A program made the translations under genes and the position numbers. 64,000 bases of DNA from Dermacentor variabilis (taxonomy: Eukaryota; Arthropoda; Arachnida; Ixodida; Ixodidae), in assembly GCF_050947875.1 (NCBI RefSeq), contig NC_134571.1, forward strand, positions 230,712,024 through 230,776,023, read 5' to 3'. How positions within the stretch are numbered: position 1 is the first letter of the stretch; every line of letters begins with the position of its first letter. The notes below the pieces were generated by a model. The model was not told where the DNA came from. It saw only the letters and a program-made list of their open reading frames with translations, and did no database searches. Below, piece by piece: positions 43,385 through 53,989 of this stretch.

Positions 43385-44790
43385 TATGCAACAGCCCACA
43401 CAGGGATTATACTTTGGCCACCCTGCTTATCAGTGTTAGCCATCGGGCCTCACTGATTTCAATTTTTAACACTCGACTAGCCTCGAACCACGGCAAAATT
43501 CAGATCACACCACACCAACGCTTGCAAGCAAGCACTCACTCCTAGCGGCTCCTAGATAAGACGCCTTGGCAGGCTCAGTGTAGTATCAAACAGCACTTCA
43601 ACATGCATGTTAAATGTGATTGCTAGACAAAGCTGGTCCAAACCACGTAGAACGGCCAGAATGGACTATAGGAGCACAAGCGTGCACTCAATCCCGTCGT
43701 GCAAAACGCAAACGCTGCACACAGGTATTACAATAGCATGTGGCTGCGGTCTAATATGTAGTGCAGATACTAAGGCCGCCACTGCTGGGTGCCACAACAA
43801 GTCCGCTCACCGAGTACATTGCAGCTAGCTGTGGACAACCGCGTTTGGCACGCTGTAAACATAAAAATCGGAAATAGTGGCGTCTACATGAACATCCAAA
43901 ATCAAATTTGAACTATGCGCTACGCTAACGTTCAGTAGGCGGAGCATCTGGCCCGACCTGCACCACCGTAGCCTTTGCAGTACAAGGCATTCAAGAATGG
44001 GCAAGAGCACCGCAAAGGGGGGGTGGGGGAGGCGGCGGCGGCGGCGGCAGCGGCGGCAGCAGCAGCAGCAGCAGCAGCAGCAGACTATGTCCACTGCAGG
44101 ATGAAGGCCTCTCCCTGCGATCTCCAATTACCTGCGCCAGCCGATTCCAACTAGCACCGGCCAACTAGCGCCCACCGGATTATAGGCAAACTGAGTGTCA
44201 ATAACTCCACTTTTGCTGAATGCACTGAAGTACTTTCTGCAGCAAATTATTTCTGAAATAGTCTATTTTAACTTCGAATGCGTCTCTCTACTTCAATAAA
44301 ATGTGGTTCAAGGCTCCTTTAGCACTATGCAAGTGTGCCAGGCCATAAGTCTCTGCACCCTGCGACATGCAGTCACAGACAGTGAGATTACACGCCACAC
44401 ATCTGAACAAGTTCCATCTGCGATGAGACGAAATGCAATGCTGCACAGAGACAGTGATCACGATGCACTGATTCTTTAGTGCATACAGACTGTGACACAT
44501 AAAACATGCAGCTGTCTGTTTCTTCAGTATGTTGATAATTTGCCTCGTGCCATTGCACCTGTAGTGCTAAGCTCACTAATAATTCCAGTATAATCAGTAA
44601 GGTGTGCATCCAGCACTTACAACAAATGCATATCTGAGATTTATACATGCTGCACCACTCGTGCATCATCAGGTAACATTAACACAGCCTAGAACTATCC
44701 ATAAATCTTATCGCTTTCCTGGTGTTTTCCAATGGTCAACAATGCAATCAGTGCAATCTCCCGGTCTTCGCAGTGCTGATGGTGCTGTGG
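43385..44790. other. Mostly unclassified DNA with a GGC/CAG repeat
   Basis: No gene was recognised. A (GGC)n-(CAG)n tract lies at 44032-44085. The next 80 bases (TCCACTGCAGGATGAAGGCC, CTCCCTGCGATCTCCAATTA) look like the inverted 3' end of an RTE-type LINE common in ticks; this is from memory and weak. Short open frames at 43607-43828 and 44388-44669 have no recognisable content. Confidence 0.4.
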
Positions 44791-44792
44791 GA

Positions 44793-46779
44793 GGTGGCAC
44801 GAAGAGGTAGCCACCGCAGCTACGGTTTATTTAGGCGAGCCAGCCATAGTGCAGTGGGATCTCAAGAGCGGCCGACACCGGGGCCACTCAGGTTGAGCGC
44901 GCTAGTGTTCTATTTTCAAGCTACCCGCACGTGACCCCATCATCCTCACCGCCTACTTTGGAGGCCATAGTCGCGCCCCTACAAGGTACCCCTTCTAGGG
45001 CGAAGTGCAATTGAAATAAAGTCCATTGGTAAAGTCCAGCTAAGGTGCACAGATGGTGTCGTCGTTGGTAGTGTCGGGTTCACACAGTCCGAGAGAGATG
45101 TACCAGGCAGCACCAGCAGTGTAGGTTGTGAGTGAGGCGCAGTCACAGTGATGCCGCAGTGCAAATCGCGACCTGCTACAGGTTCTTATAGATGCCCGGA
45201 GCTGTAGAAGTCGGAGCTCCAAAAGGAGACAGTCTGGTAGCTCGGGACTTGCGTGGAGATAGGGCAAGTGTTAGTCGCTCACGATGTAGACGTATCAGTG
45301 ATGCACGAGCTGAAAAAACCAGATCGCGTAGCTACTCCTGTAAAACTTCAGTAGGCCATGCATCCATGGAAAATGTGAGCACAGAACATCAGAAGGCTCG
45401 GCTGGCGCGGAGAAATCTCAAATGCCAATAGCATCAGGGTTGCGGCGCTCACTGAATGCATCGCAAAGGCTGTGTTTGTGGCGTCGCCATGCCTGAGAGT
45501 GAAATTTGTGCCTAGGGGAGTCGGTGGGAGAGCCTCTGTATCGATGATGAGTGAGGTGCCCCCAAATGGAAAGCGGACAGCTTACGGGAACTTCCAAGGA
45601 AGGAAAGCGGTGGGCTGTAGAATAGCCAGAAGTGCTTACGTTTGGCCCAGTGAATTCCTTGGAAAGAGTTGTCGCACAGCTGCCGTTGAAATGGGAGGAG
45701 GTTCACGAACCAAGTAGAGGTCTGATACCGGAGCAGGCAGGTGCTGACTATAGGCCATGGGTGGACACATGCAATGTGGGATGACAAGACAAGGAATGAC
45801 ATGATTCAAATGCTGACAGCAGTTGTGATTGAGCGATCAAGGTGACAAAGTGAGCAACGACGGCTGCCCGCAAGTCGTCGTAGTAGTTGGGGCCGGAGGG
45901 CGGCAAACGAAGCCTGGAATGCAGCCGAAGTGTGGAACCTTGTTGAGAAGGAAGTAGATGTCCAGCTGAATTGACCAGATGTCTGGCACGTTGATGTGGA
46001 ATTCCCGGACACCCTACAACCATGGGACATATGCCCGACAGTGTGAGGCCACATCACTCACCTTGGTAGAGTTGGTGCACTGACGCTGGCATGGCTGGGC
46101 TCGGTCGTCCTAGTCACCAATTTATAGGTTGGCACTGGCATGGCTGGGCTCGGTAATTCAGATCACCAATTTGTGAGTTGACGCTGGCATGGCTGGACTC
46201 GGTCATCCGTGTTACCAATTTGGGGTTTGGCGGTGGCATGGCTGGGCTCGGTCATCTGGGTCACCAATTTGCAAGTTGATGCTGGCAATGCTGGGGTTCG
46301 GTCATCCGTGTCACCAATTTGGGGGTTGATGCTGGCATTGCTGGGCTTGGTCATCCGGGTCACCAATTTGTGAATTGACGCTGGCATGGCTGGGCTCGGT
46401 CATCCATGTCACCAATTTGGGGCTTGATGCTGGCATTGCTGGGCTCGGTCATTTGGGTTACCAATTTGTGGGTTGACACTGGCATGGCTGGGCTCGGTCA
46501 TCTGGGTCACCAACGTGAGGGTTGACGCTGGCATGGCTAGGCGTGGTCATCCATATCATCAATTTGGGAGTTGACGCTGGCATGGCTGGGCTCTGTCATC
46601 CGGGTCACCAATTTGGAGGGGTGGTGCAAAGAGGTAGCCGCGTGGCCACGGTTCAATTAGGCGGGCCAGACATGGTACAACGGGATCTCCCGTGCAGCCG
46701 TCACCACGACCGCTAAGGTCGATCGCGCTAGCATGCTCTCTTCTTCGCCGGCTTAGGAGGAGACAGTCGCGCTACTACA
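44793..46779 (-). mobile_element. Small LTR retroelement with internal deletion
   Basis: Direct repeats at about 44793-44983 and 46619-46779 share GCACGAAGAGGTAGCC-like, GGCG-GCCAG, GGGATCTC and GTCGCGC blocks in the same order, so they are LTRs. Read on the minus strand each starts TGTAG; a purine tract AGAAGGGGTACCT precedes the downstream one. After the 46779-46619 LTR comes ATTGGTGACCCGGATGAC, a primer-site-like leader, which is then tandemly repeated. A weak gag stretch follows near 45985-45920 (REFHINVPDIWSIQLDIYFL). No RT or integrase is present, so it depends on other elements. Confidence 0.6.
46082..46625. repeat. 49-bp minisatellite, 11 copies
   Basis: Copies start (at CTGGC) near 46086, 46135, 46184, 46233, 46282, 46332, 46381, 46430, 46479, 46528 and 46577, a period of 49 with one 50. 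The consensus includes GCTGGCATGGCTGGGCTCGG, TCATCCGGGTCACCAATTTG and GGTTGA. Read on the minus strand each unit contains AATTGGTGACCCGGATGAC, the sequence that follows the LTR at 46619, so the array looks like amplified leader DNA of the host retroelement. Because 49 is not a multiple of three, an open frame passes through different phases. Confidence 0.92.
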
Positions 46780-47129
46780 GTGCCTATCACTGTGGCAGAC
46801 CATGGCGCCGATTTGTGTAGTTACTATTTCTGCAGGCTCTAATTACTGCAGGTAATGGAATAAGGGGGGGCAGATTTGTAATCACAACTGTCCAAGAATA
46901 TCTTCTGTTGAAGGTGGCGAGCCTTATTTGTCCTGGCTCTGTAGGTTGCAAATGTGTGTGATATTCAGGCTTACAAATTCATCATATTGAGGTGTTACTA
47001 ACATAGAGAAAGCATAAAATTTTCCTTGATACTTTAAAATTTTGGTGTCCTGGAATTCGCACAGTAGACTCTCGGTGATATGCATTTCCCAGAAGCATGC
47101 AAAATATTTGTATCATCCTGAATTCATAT
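46780..47129. other. AT-rich spacer, possible Tigger-like end
   Basis: No gene. CAGTAGACTCTCGGTGATAT at 47062 resembles the start of a Tigger TIR, but no matching right end was found beyond gypsy 2. Confidence 0.35.
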
Positions 47130-47256
47130 TGCTACGGAACAGTGTTTACAATGACGAAGGGGCGAGCAGTTAGAAGACGACGATGACGATTGGAGGCTAG
47201 CGCGGGCTGTTGCCTCTTGGCCAAGTGCGGCGTATTCCTTTCTAAATATACTTGTA

Positions 47257-48492
47257 CAGTCGAACCCGGCTATATCGAACTCGCCAAAAAACGCCTATCA
47301 GTTCGATATAGAGCATAATTCGATATAAGCCTGCTAAATAATTGGATGTCATAAAAGCACATACCATTTATGAAATCACTTTATTGGTGAAACTAGCTTA
47401 GTTTCGCACGAAATAGTCCTGCATTTTCTTCTGCTTGGGCAATTTCGCTGCCTGCGAAGCACGCACTTCGCCACGTTGTCTAAGGAGTCGGAGCAGCTGA
47501 GGCCACAACATTCCGCATTCGCGCAGAAGCACCGGACTAGTGCGAGCGCACCAATCACTTCGGAGGATGTGGGCCAAAGACGGTCGTTGCTTTCCTCGTT
47601 GTGCCCATTTTCACTTGTGCTCGGCACGATGTCGGCATTGTAGTCTTCGTTTCCGGGCTCTCCCGTGGTCGCGACACCATCATTTGCGCTCACAAACTCA
47701 TCCACCGTTGATTCGTCATCAGCTTCCGGAAATTCTGACAGCTCGCTCCAAACTTCGGCAACAACAGCAACGGCTTCGTTGCATTAATCAGAATTTACAG
47801 TCATCACCGAGCACGCGGAAGTCGGTACGGCTGAAGCTATTTTGAATGAACCACTCGTACACGGCCGTGCGTACGCGTCAGGCGCCACGGGCACTACGGG
47901 CACCGGGTAGCGAGTTAGGCCGCTTTAGCCCTAATTTCCCCCTTCAAGATTGTGCCGAGAGTGCACCTCGGAATCTTGTATGTTGCGGGGACATCCGACT
48001 TGTCACCGCGTTCGACCCGGTTTATGATTTCGAGCTTCACGACGAAAGGCAAATTCTGCCGCTTCATCACGGCAACACTGCAGGAGAAAGCGCACACAAT
48101 GAATCAGATAAGCAGCGAAACAACTCGCACTTTCGCCATCTTGCACGACGAGGGCATAAGAGCCTCTGATTGGCTCTCTGAGCAAGCGCTGCGGGCGGCG
48201 GGCCAGGATCATTTTGTGTAGGGGGGTGTCGGCGGCTCCGAGGTAGCGCGGTCACGTAGGGAGAGCGGTTGCATGGAGCCGCGCCGCCGGATTTTCCCGT
48301 CACCGCGAGGGAAAGCCAACTTCCGGGGACACTTTCCGCCGCTTGACGTTCGATATATCGGGAGTCGCTACTAGTTTTGTTCGATGTATGCGTAATTTTT
48401 GCTATATATACTCACTGTAACTATACCCCAGAAATTGTTCGATATATGGAATAATTCGATGTAAACGGGTTCGATATAGTCGGGTTCGACTG
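47257..48492 (-). mobile_element. Tigger E, deletion derivative in the gypsy 2 LTR
   Basis: CAGTCGAACCCGGCTATATC and the inverse of CAGTCGAACCCGACTATATC bound it (one mismatch in 24), with TA at 47255-47256 and 48493-48494. The other LTR reads TTTGTATATAGC without interruption, an empty site. The minus strand has an HTH start near 48065-47925 (MKRQNLPFVVKLEIINRVER then CTLGTILKG) and an acidic tail at 47705-47400. The catalytic core is deleted. Confidence 0.92.
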
Positions 48493-48602
48493 TATATAGC
48501 TTTTCGTCTGCGTCTCCCTATGTAACATATCTGGTGGAGGTGGACGTTCCCTGTACCTCGTCACGGAGCTTCGCAGTGGACGGTACGTCGAGCCTTCCTT
48601 AA

Positions 48603-49735
48603 TGGCTACCGGCGATGACAATTCGACTCAGCCGCCTCCGACACCTGCTGCCACTTCGACGACCTACGTCACTCTCCCCGCTCCCCGTGATCCAGGCGTA
48701 TTATCGGGCTAAGATGAGCAACACGTCGACGACTGGATCAGCCTGCATGAACACGTCAGCCGCAATAACGGGTGGGACCCTACTATCATGCTCGCCAACG
48801 TAATCTTTTACTTCGGTGGCACACCTAGAGTTTGGTATCGCACGCACGAAGATGAGCTCACTAGTTGGGATTCACTTAAGACACAGCTTCGAGGCTTGTT
48901 CGGCAACCCCTACGGTCCCCAACTTGCCGCGCAGAAGGCGCTTTCCGGCCGTGTGCAGACGTCAACAGAGCCCTATGTCACGTACATTCGGGACGTCTTG
49001 GCTCTGTGCCGCAAAGTTGACCCCCACATGACTGAGTCAGACAAGGTAGCCCACATCCTCAAAGGCATTGCCGATGACGCCTTCAACTTGCTCGTTTGCA
49101 ACAACGTAGCGACGGTGGATGCTGTTATAAAAGAGTGCCGCCGCCTGGAACTCGCTAAAAGTCGACGTATTGACCAGCAGTTTGCCTGTCTGCCCAACAC
49201 CCCAGCGACATCTTCCTGTGCCGACACTCCTCGTCCCAACAACACTGCCGATGTTACCAGGATCGTCCGGTGTGAGATCGAGGCCGCCTATCCGGCTGCC
49301 TTTGACTCAAGCCCCTCTAACGCACCTGCTGTCACGGTTTCCCTGAGGCAGTTGTTTGCCAGGAATTCGCAAACATGGGTCTTGACACCATCTGCTCGGC
49401 CCATCGCCCTGATACCCGCCTGGCTTCTTCGATTCCACCCCGTCCCGCATCTTCTTGCCCACCACGTTTCCGCAACCCATCTGAATGGTGCACTGCTGAC
49501 GACAAGCCCATTTGTTTCCACTGCCATCGAATCGGGCACATTTCTCGGCACTGTCACAGTCGCTGGAGTTCCCCGACACGGTCTACTTATACTGACTACT
49601 CTCGCCCCTCAGGTCGCCCTTCTCGTCCCTATGTCGCACGCTCCGATAATGCCGCCACTGATTCTCCTTCGCTGAACCGCCCCTATTCTCGTTCGCCTTC
49701 GCCCCAACGACGACAACCTCGCTCTCCATAGCCCC
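48603..49735 (+). pseudogene. gypsy 2 gag
   Basis: Starts MATGDDNSTQPPPTP (48603) with an early stop at about 48712. It continues DDWISLHEHVSRNNGWDPTI, IFYFGGTPRVWYRTHEDEL, KTQLRGLFGNPYG, a retrotransposon gag domain (open at 48788-49340). A frame change near 49345-49370 leads to CFHCHRIGHISRHC (49509), a CCHC zinc knuckle, and a Ser/Arg/Pro-rich end. The lesions make it inactive. Confidence 0.85.
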
Positions 49736-49977
49736 GTCGCTCCTTTTCGCCGACTCCCTTCGGATACCGCTCCCAGCCAGAAAACTAGATGATGCAGCAC
49801 CTCGAGGTGATGCTGCATTGCTCCCTACGCTGCCAAATCCTCTACTGATGTTGCCCACTCATCTGAACCTTTTTGACGTGCAAGTCGACGGTGTTTCTGT
49901 ATCTGCTCTTATAGACACTGGGGCGCATTTGTCGGTAATAAGCGCTGACCTTCGCAACCGCCTAAAGAAAGTAATTA

Positions 49978-51625
49978 CAGGGTGTCTACCAAGTTGACAT
50001 TTCCAAATTCCCCGAGTTTTCCAGGTTTTCCCTGAGCACCTTTGCGAAATTCCCTGAATGAGCCAGAACTTTGTTTTATGTCAAGACAGGCTGACACCAC
50101 GTTGCCCGATGCTGTCACTCTCTAGTAAGCATGCTGAAACAAAAAAAATGACTTAATCCAGTTTGAATGGTAAGGATTAATATCTATTTTATTTAAAAAG
50201 AAAACAGAAGGAAGGCGTTAGTAAAATGCACAGCGAAAGAAATGGTAAAGCCCATTCCAAATTGAGTCGAACATTTTCAAATACGAATGAAAAGGAGATG
50301 CATACATACGTAAATATTTTTTAATATGAGCTATTTCTATCAACTGATAGCGAGCTCATCTGTACATGAGGCCCTGAACTTTGTCACAACTAAGGTTCTC
50401 TCTCAGCAGCTGGGAAGTCAACCTCAACTGTCCTGACATACTCTCAGCCCGTACACAACATCTCAGTGTTGGGTTTCACTGCTTAAAACAGTTTATTTTG
50501 GTTTGGATGAGGGACACCTGTGTCTCAGCGTCAGTCAACACTTAGTTTTTTTAGCTCAAGCTCTTTCAAAAAGGCGGCGGCACCCTTCCTTTCCCGTTAA
50601 TTCCCCAGTGCGTCGGTCCTTTCTGTTCTCATCCTCCTTCTACCACGCTTTCACCACATGGATCATCTGAAGCATCCTCTTGGTCAGTTGTACAGTCAAC
50701 ATTTGATTTTTCGGACTTCCGAGGGGCCGCAAATAAAATTGAAAAAAAGAACGGGCAGTCTGAAAAAAATTAATGCATGTCTTTAACTGCCTTTAAGGGC
50801 TAAAATTACCACAGGCACGTCTGAAAAAGCTCTGAAGGCCTGCCAGTACGCTTATTAGGCATATCAGGGCTTGTACTGTAACAGGAGACGGGGTGCACGC
50901 ATGTGTAATTAAGGAATACATACCGTGTCCCGTGACAATTGCCCCCTTCCCACACTTGTTATGCTTCACCGCCTAACAATAATGTACCGAGGCGAAGCTA
51001 ACTTTGGGAGCCTGGCATTACGCAACGCGCTGTGCTCTGCGAGCTTCAAAGCCAATCGCGAGGATTACAAAGGCGGAGTCGGTGCCATTGGTGATAGCGG
51101 CGAATTCTTTCAATGAAAAACACGGCACCACACGGCAAGAAGCTTAATAGCGAACATAGAAGCAGCTAGGCCTAACGTTGCCGCGGTGGTGGTTACGGCT
51201 GCCAGCGGATCTGCGTGCGAGAGTGCCGGTTCGAGGCGGCGAGATAATCAAAATAGCAGCGGTGGCGGCTTTGATTAATGCCATTTCAGACCTGCAGTCA
51301 GGGCAATATACATTGACTCTATGGAGTACGTGGTCGTGCCGCAAAACCGTGCAAATTATCGGGCATGTCCGAAAAATCGGGCGTCTAGAAAATCGGTCGT
51401 TAACTACTCTGGCAATACATCGTGCCGATGACACGGCGTCAATGACGATTCGTTGCGATTCCTCTGTTACTGGAGCCAGCATTAACACGACTTTCGTTCC
51501 CTTTCAATAAAGTTACAGCTAATTTTCCCTGATAGAAGCACAAATTCCCTGAGTTTTCCCTGAGTTTTTCCAGACTGTTCAAATTCCCTGAGAATTCCCG
51601 GTTTTCCCGGTTGGTAGACACCCTG
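49978..51625. mobile_element. GGGTGTCTACC element, copy 1, 5-bp target duplication
   Basis: Termini CAGGGTGTCTACCAA and TTGGTAGACACCCTG are inverted. AATTA flanks both ends exactly (49973-49977, 51626-51630), and removing the element restores the protease frame. The subterminal DNA repeats AAATTCCC-TGAG-TTTTCC several times at each end, like clustered transposase sites. No transposase was recognised; Tigger C (50693-51408) sits inside. A related copy starts at 55639. Superfamily unknown. Confidence 0.8.
50693..51408. mobile_element. Tigger C, 0.7-kb non-autonomous copy of the Tigger B family
   Basis: The left end CAGTCAACATTTGATTTTTC is TA-preceded. The right end GAAAATCGGTCGTTAACTAC is a degraded inverse. 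Internal blocks such as CTATGGAGTACGTGG and GGGCATGTCCGAAAAATCGG match Tigger B's right arm and the copy near 54530. No coding remains. Confidence 0.75.
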
Positions 51626-52228
51626 AATTACGCCTGCCACGACGCCTGTTGTCCGTGTTGCCGATGGCGGAACAGCCCCCGTGATTGGTATGTGTGCTGC
51701 CCACGTCTCCTTCGCCGATTGCTCCACTATCATGCTATTTACAGTCACCGCCCACTGTCCCCACGACATCATCCTCGGCTTAGACTTCCTCTCCGCACAT
51801 TCTGCTCTCATCGATTGTTCCGCCAGTACTCTCCGCCTTGACCTGCCCATTCTAGATCCCGCTGAACCACACCCCTGTCGCCTCAGTTCCGTCGACTTCG
51901 TTCGCTTGCCACCTTCGGCACTGACTTACGTTGACTTAGTGTCATCCCCACCAGTGCCCGACAGTCACTACATCACGGCTCCTATGCAAGACGTCCTACT
52001 TACACACGGGATCACAGTACCTCATACAGTTTTATCTAATATGGCGAATTGCGTCTGCCTGCCAAAGGTCAATTTTGGCTTGAAGACACAAGTGTTGCCG
52101 CGCGGCATGTCTCTGGCCCAGCTTTGCTCCTTCGAGGATCACTCAGTAGCATCTATTGCAGTAGACGATAATTCAGCTGATCCTCCTCTACCATCGCAGT
52201 TGGCAACTTGTACCATCACCTACTTATA

Positions 52229-52871
52229 CCCATGTCACACGGGCGTTTGGAAGGCCTTCCAACCGATAGTCAATTGATTCAAAGGTCAAGTTTGAGCTGC
52301 TACATGGGCGGTTTCGAAGGCCGCCGAGTCAAAAGTCTATCGAGTCAACGGAGCACCCCTCAACTCTATCGAAATCTCGATAGTTTTTGAGCAACGGAAG
52401 CGGAAACAGCGCGAACATGCCCTCTCGTTCACAGTGTACTCGTACTCATGGTTAGAAAGAACAAATCAAACCAAAATGCTCTAAACATACTATATATGAG
52501 TGTTATTAATTATTGAATAAAGTATTTTTGCCACTTGATATGTGCGAACTGCACATACTCTCGACGACAGCAACGTGTTTGTGTTCATTCCTTCCTTCAT
52601 GTTGTCTGGTACGCTCTCCCTTTACTCCATGTGCTGCCGGCTGCCGTCATACTGCCGCCATAGCACTTTTAAGTGGTTTTAATGTTGTTTTACTTTTCGT
52701 GACATGAAAACGAAAATAAAGATCCGCAGTGCCACACAATTTTGCGAGAAATGCCTGAACCACTCAACGGCCTTTCAAAAGTACCATGTAGCAGTGCGAC
52801 AACTCCTTTGAGTCAATAGAGTTGTGGGCCGTCAACTGGAAGGCCTTCCAAATGTGCCCGTGTGACACAGG
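52229..52871. mobile_element. MITE with inverted repeats of about 110 bp
   Basis: The ends read CCATGTCACACGGGCG inward and the inverse of CCTGTGTCACACGGGC. Inverted similarity continues with GGAAGGCCTTCC, AATTGATTCAAAGG/CTATTGACTCAAAGG and CTGCTACATGG for about 110 bp, leaving a non-coding centre of about 400 bp. It cuts the gypsy 2 pol linker. The target duplication is unclear (TTATAC against TATTAC), so the superfamily is not assigned. Confidence 0.75.
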
Positions 52872-53792
52872 TATTACAGAAAATTATTGCAATCCCGACA
52901 TGCCGTCCGAGCACGCTCGTGAGCTCCACCGCGTTCTGTTTTCCTACCATGATATTTTTTACTTTAACGATCGTCCTTTGGCCCAAGCTACAGCTGTTAA
53001 ACATCGCATAAATACCGGCGATGCCCCTCCTATTTATCGCCGACCGTATCGAGCGTCACCGGCTTAGCGTCAAGTTATTCACGACGAAGTTCGCAAAATG
53101 CTTGCCAAGAACATTATTGAACTGTAATGTAGTCCACGGGCGTCACCTGTTGTACTGGTAAAAAAGAAGGATGGCTCATGGCACTTTTGCGTGGATTATC
53201 GGCACCTTAACAGGGTTAGCAAAAAGGACGTGTATCCCCTACCTCAGATTGATGACATCCTTGACTGCCTCCACGGTGCTTGCTACTTCTCCTCTATTGA
53301 CCTTCGCTCCGGCTACTGGCAGATTGCCGTGGACGATCTTGACCGCGAGAAGACTGCTTTTGTAACACCAGACGGTCTTTATCAACTCAAAGTTATGTCG
53401 TTCGGTCTATGTAACACTCCTGCCACTTTTGTACGCACGATGGACTCCCTTCTTCATGGTTTCAAATGGTCCACATGCCTGTGCTACTTGGACGACGTTA
53501 TAGCACTCTCCCCAACGTTCGCTACACACCTCGAGCGCCTCTCAGCAGTCCTGGGCGTTTTTTGTCGAGCCGGTCTGCAACTCAACGCATCGAAGTGCCA
53601 ATTCGGCTGTCGCCGGATTACAGTTCTTGGGCATCTTGTTGACGCGAACGGAGTGCAACCGGACCCAGGCAAGACGTCCTCTACTCTGGCATCTAGTGAT
53701 GTTGCGCACATCAGTAGGCTCAAGGCCTACTACCCTGCTTCCGAGTCCGGCCTTTAGTCACACCGGGACGATGCTTTTGCCACCGGGGGTAG

Positions 53793-53947
53793 TGCTACGG
53801 AACAGTGTTTACAATGACGAACGGGCGAGCAGTGAGAAGACGACGACGACGATTGGAGACTAGCACGGGCTATTGCCTCTTGGTGCGGCGTATTCCCTCG
53901 TAAATATCTTTGTATATAGCTTTTCGTCTGCGTCTTCCTACGTAACA
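53793..53947 (+). repeat. 3' LTR of gypsy 2
   Basis: 155 bp, TGCTACGG to GTAACA, preceded by a purine-rich CACCGGGGGTAG. It is uninterrupted and so shows the pre-insertion state of the Tigger E site in the 5' LTR. Confidence 0.9.
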
Positions 53948-53989
53948 TGATTCAAAATGAGCAAACTTGAACATGAAAATGAACACAAG

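Larger units (their letters stand above)
49860..53757 (+). pseudogene. gypsy 2 protease-RT with RNase H and integrase deleted
   Basis: Protease: VQVDGVSVSALIDTGAHLSV (49878-49940), cut at 49978 by a transposon and resumed at 51626 (TPATTPVV, DIILGLDFLSAHSALIDCSA). A linker to about 52228 is cut by the MITE at 52229-52871. RT: INTGDAPPIYRRPYRASPA (stop), [43 protein letters not shown] (catalytic YLDD near 53490). After GVQPDPGKTSS the frame passes straight into DVAHISRLKAYYP, which is the extreme C-terminus of an integrase. RNase H and the integrase core, roughly 2-3 kb, have been removed in frame. Confidence 0.88.
47130..53947 (+). mobile_element. Ty3/gypsy retrotransposon 2 with nested elements
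   Basis: 5' LTR 47130-48527 (about 160 bp once the Tigger at 47257-48492 is removed) and 3' LTR 53793-53947 (155 bp) share TGCTACGGAACAGTG to GTAACA. The leader CTGGTGGAGGTGG resembles gypsy 1. gag, protease and RT are present; RNase H and most of the integrase are deleted. It is interrupted by a Tigger, a GGGTGTC-ended element and a long-TIR MITE. Confidence 0.9.

Noticed and set aside
43825..44127. A cysteine-rich minus-strand frame
   Set aside because: The Cys and Arg runs are translations of a (GGC)n-(CAG)n microsatellite.
46082..46625. A CRISPR-like array
   Set aside because: The 49-bp units are contiguous with no unique spacers and lie in a eukaryotic retroelement; it is a minisatellite.
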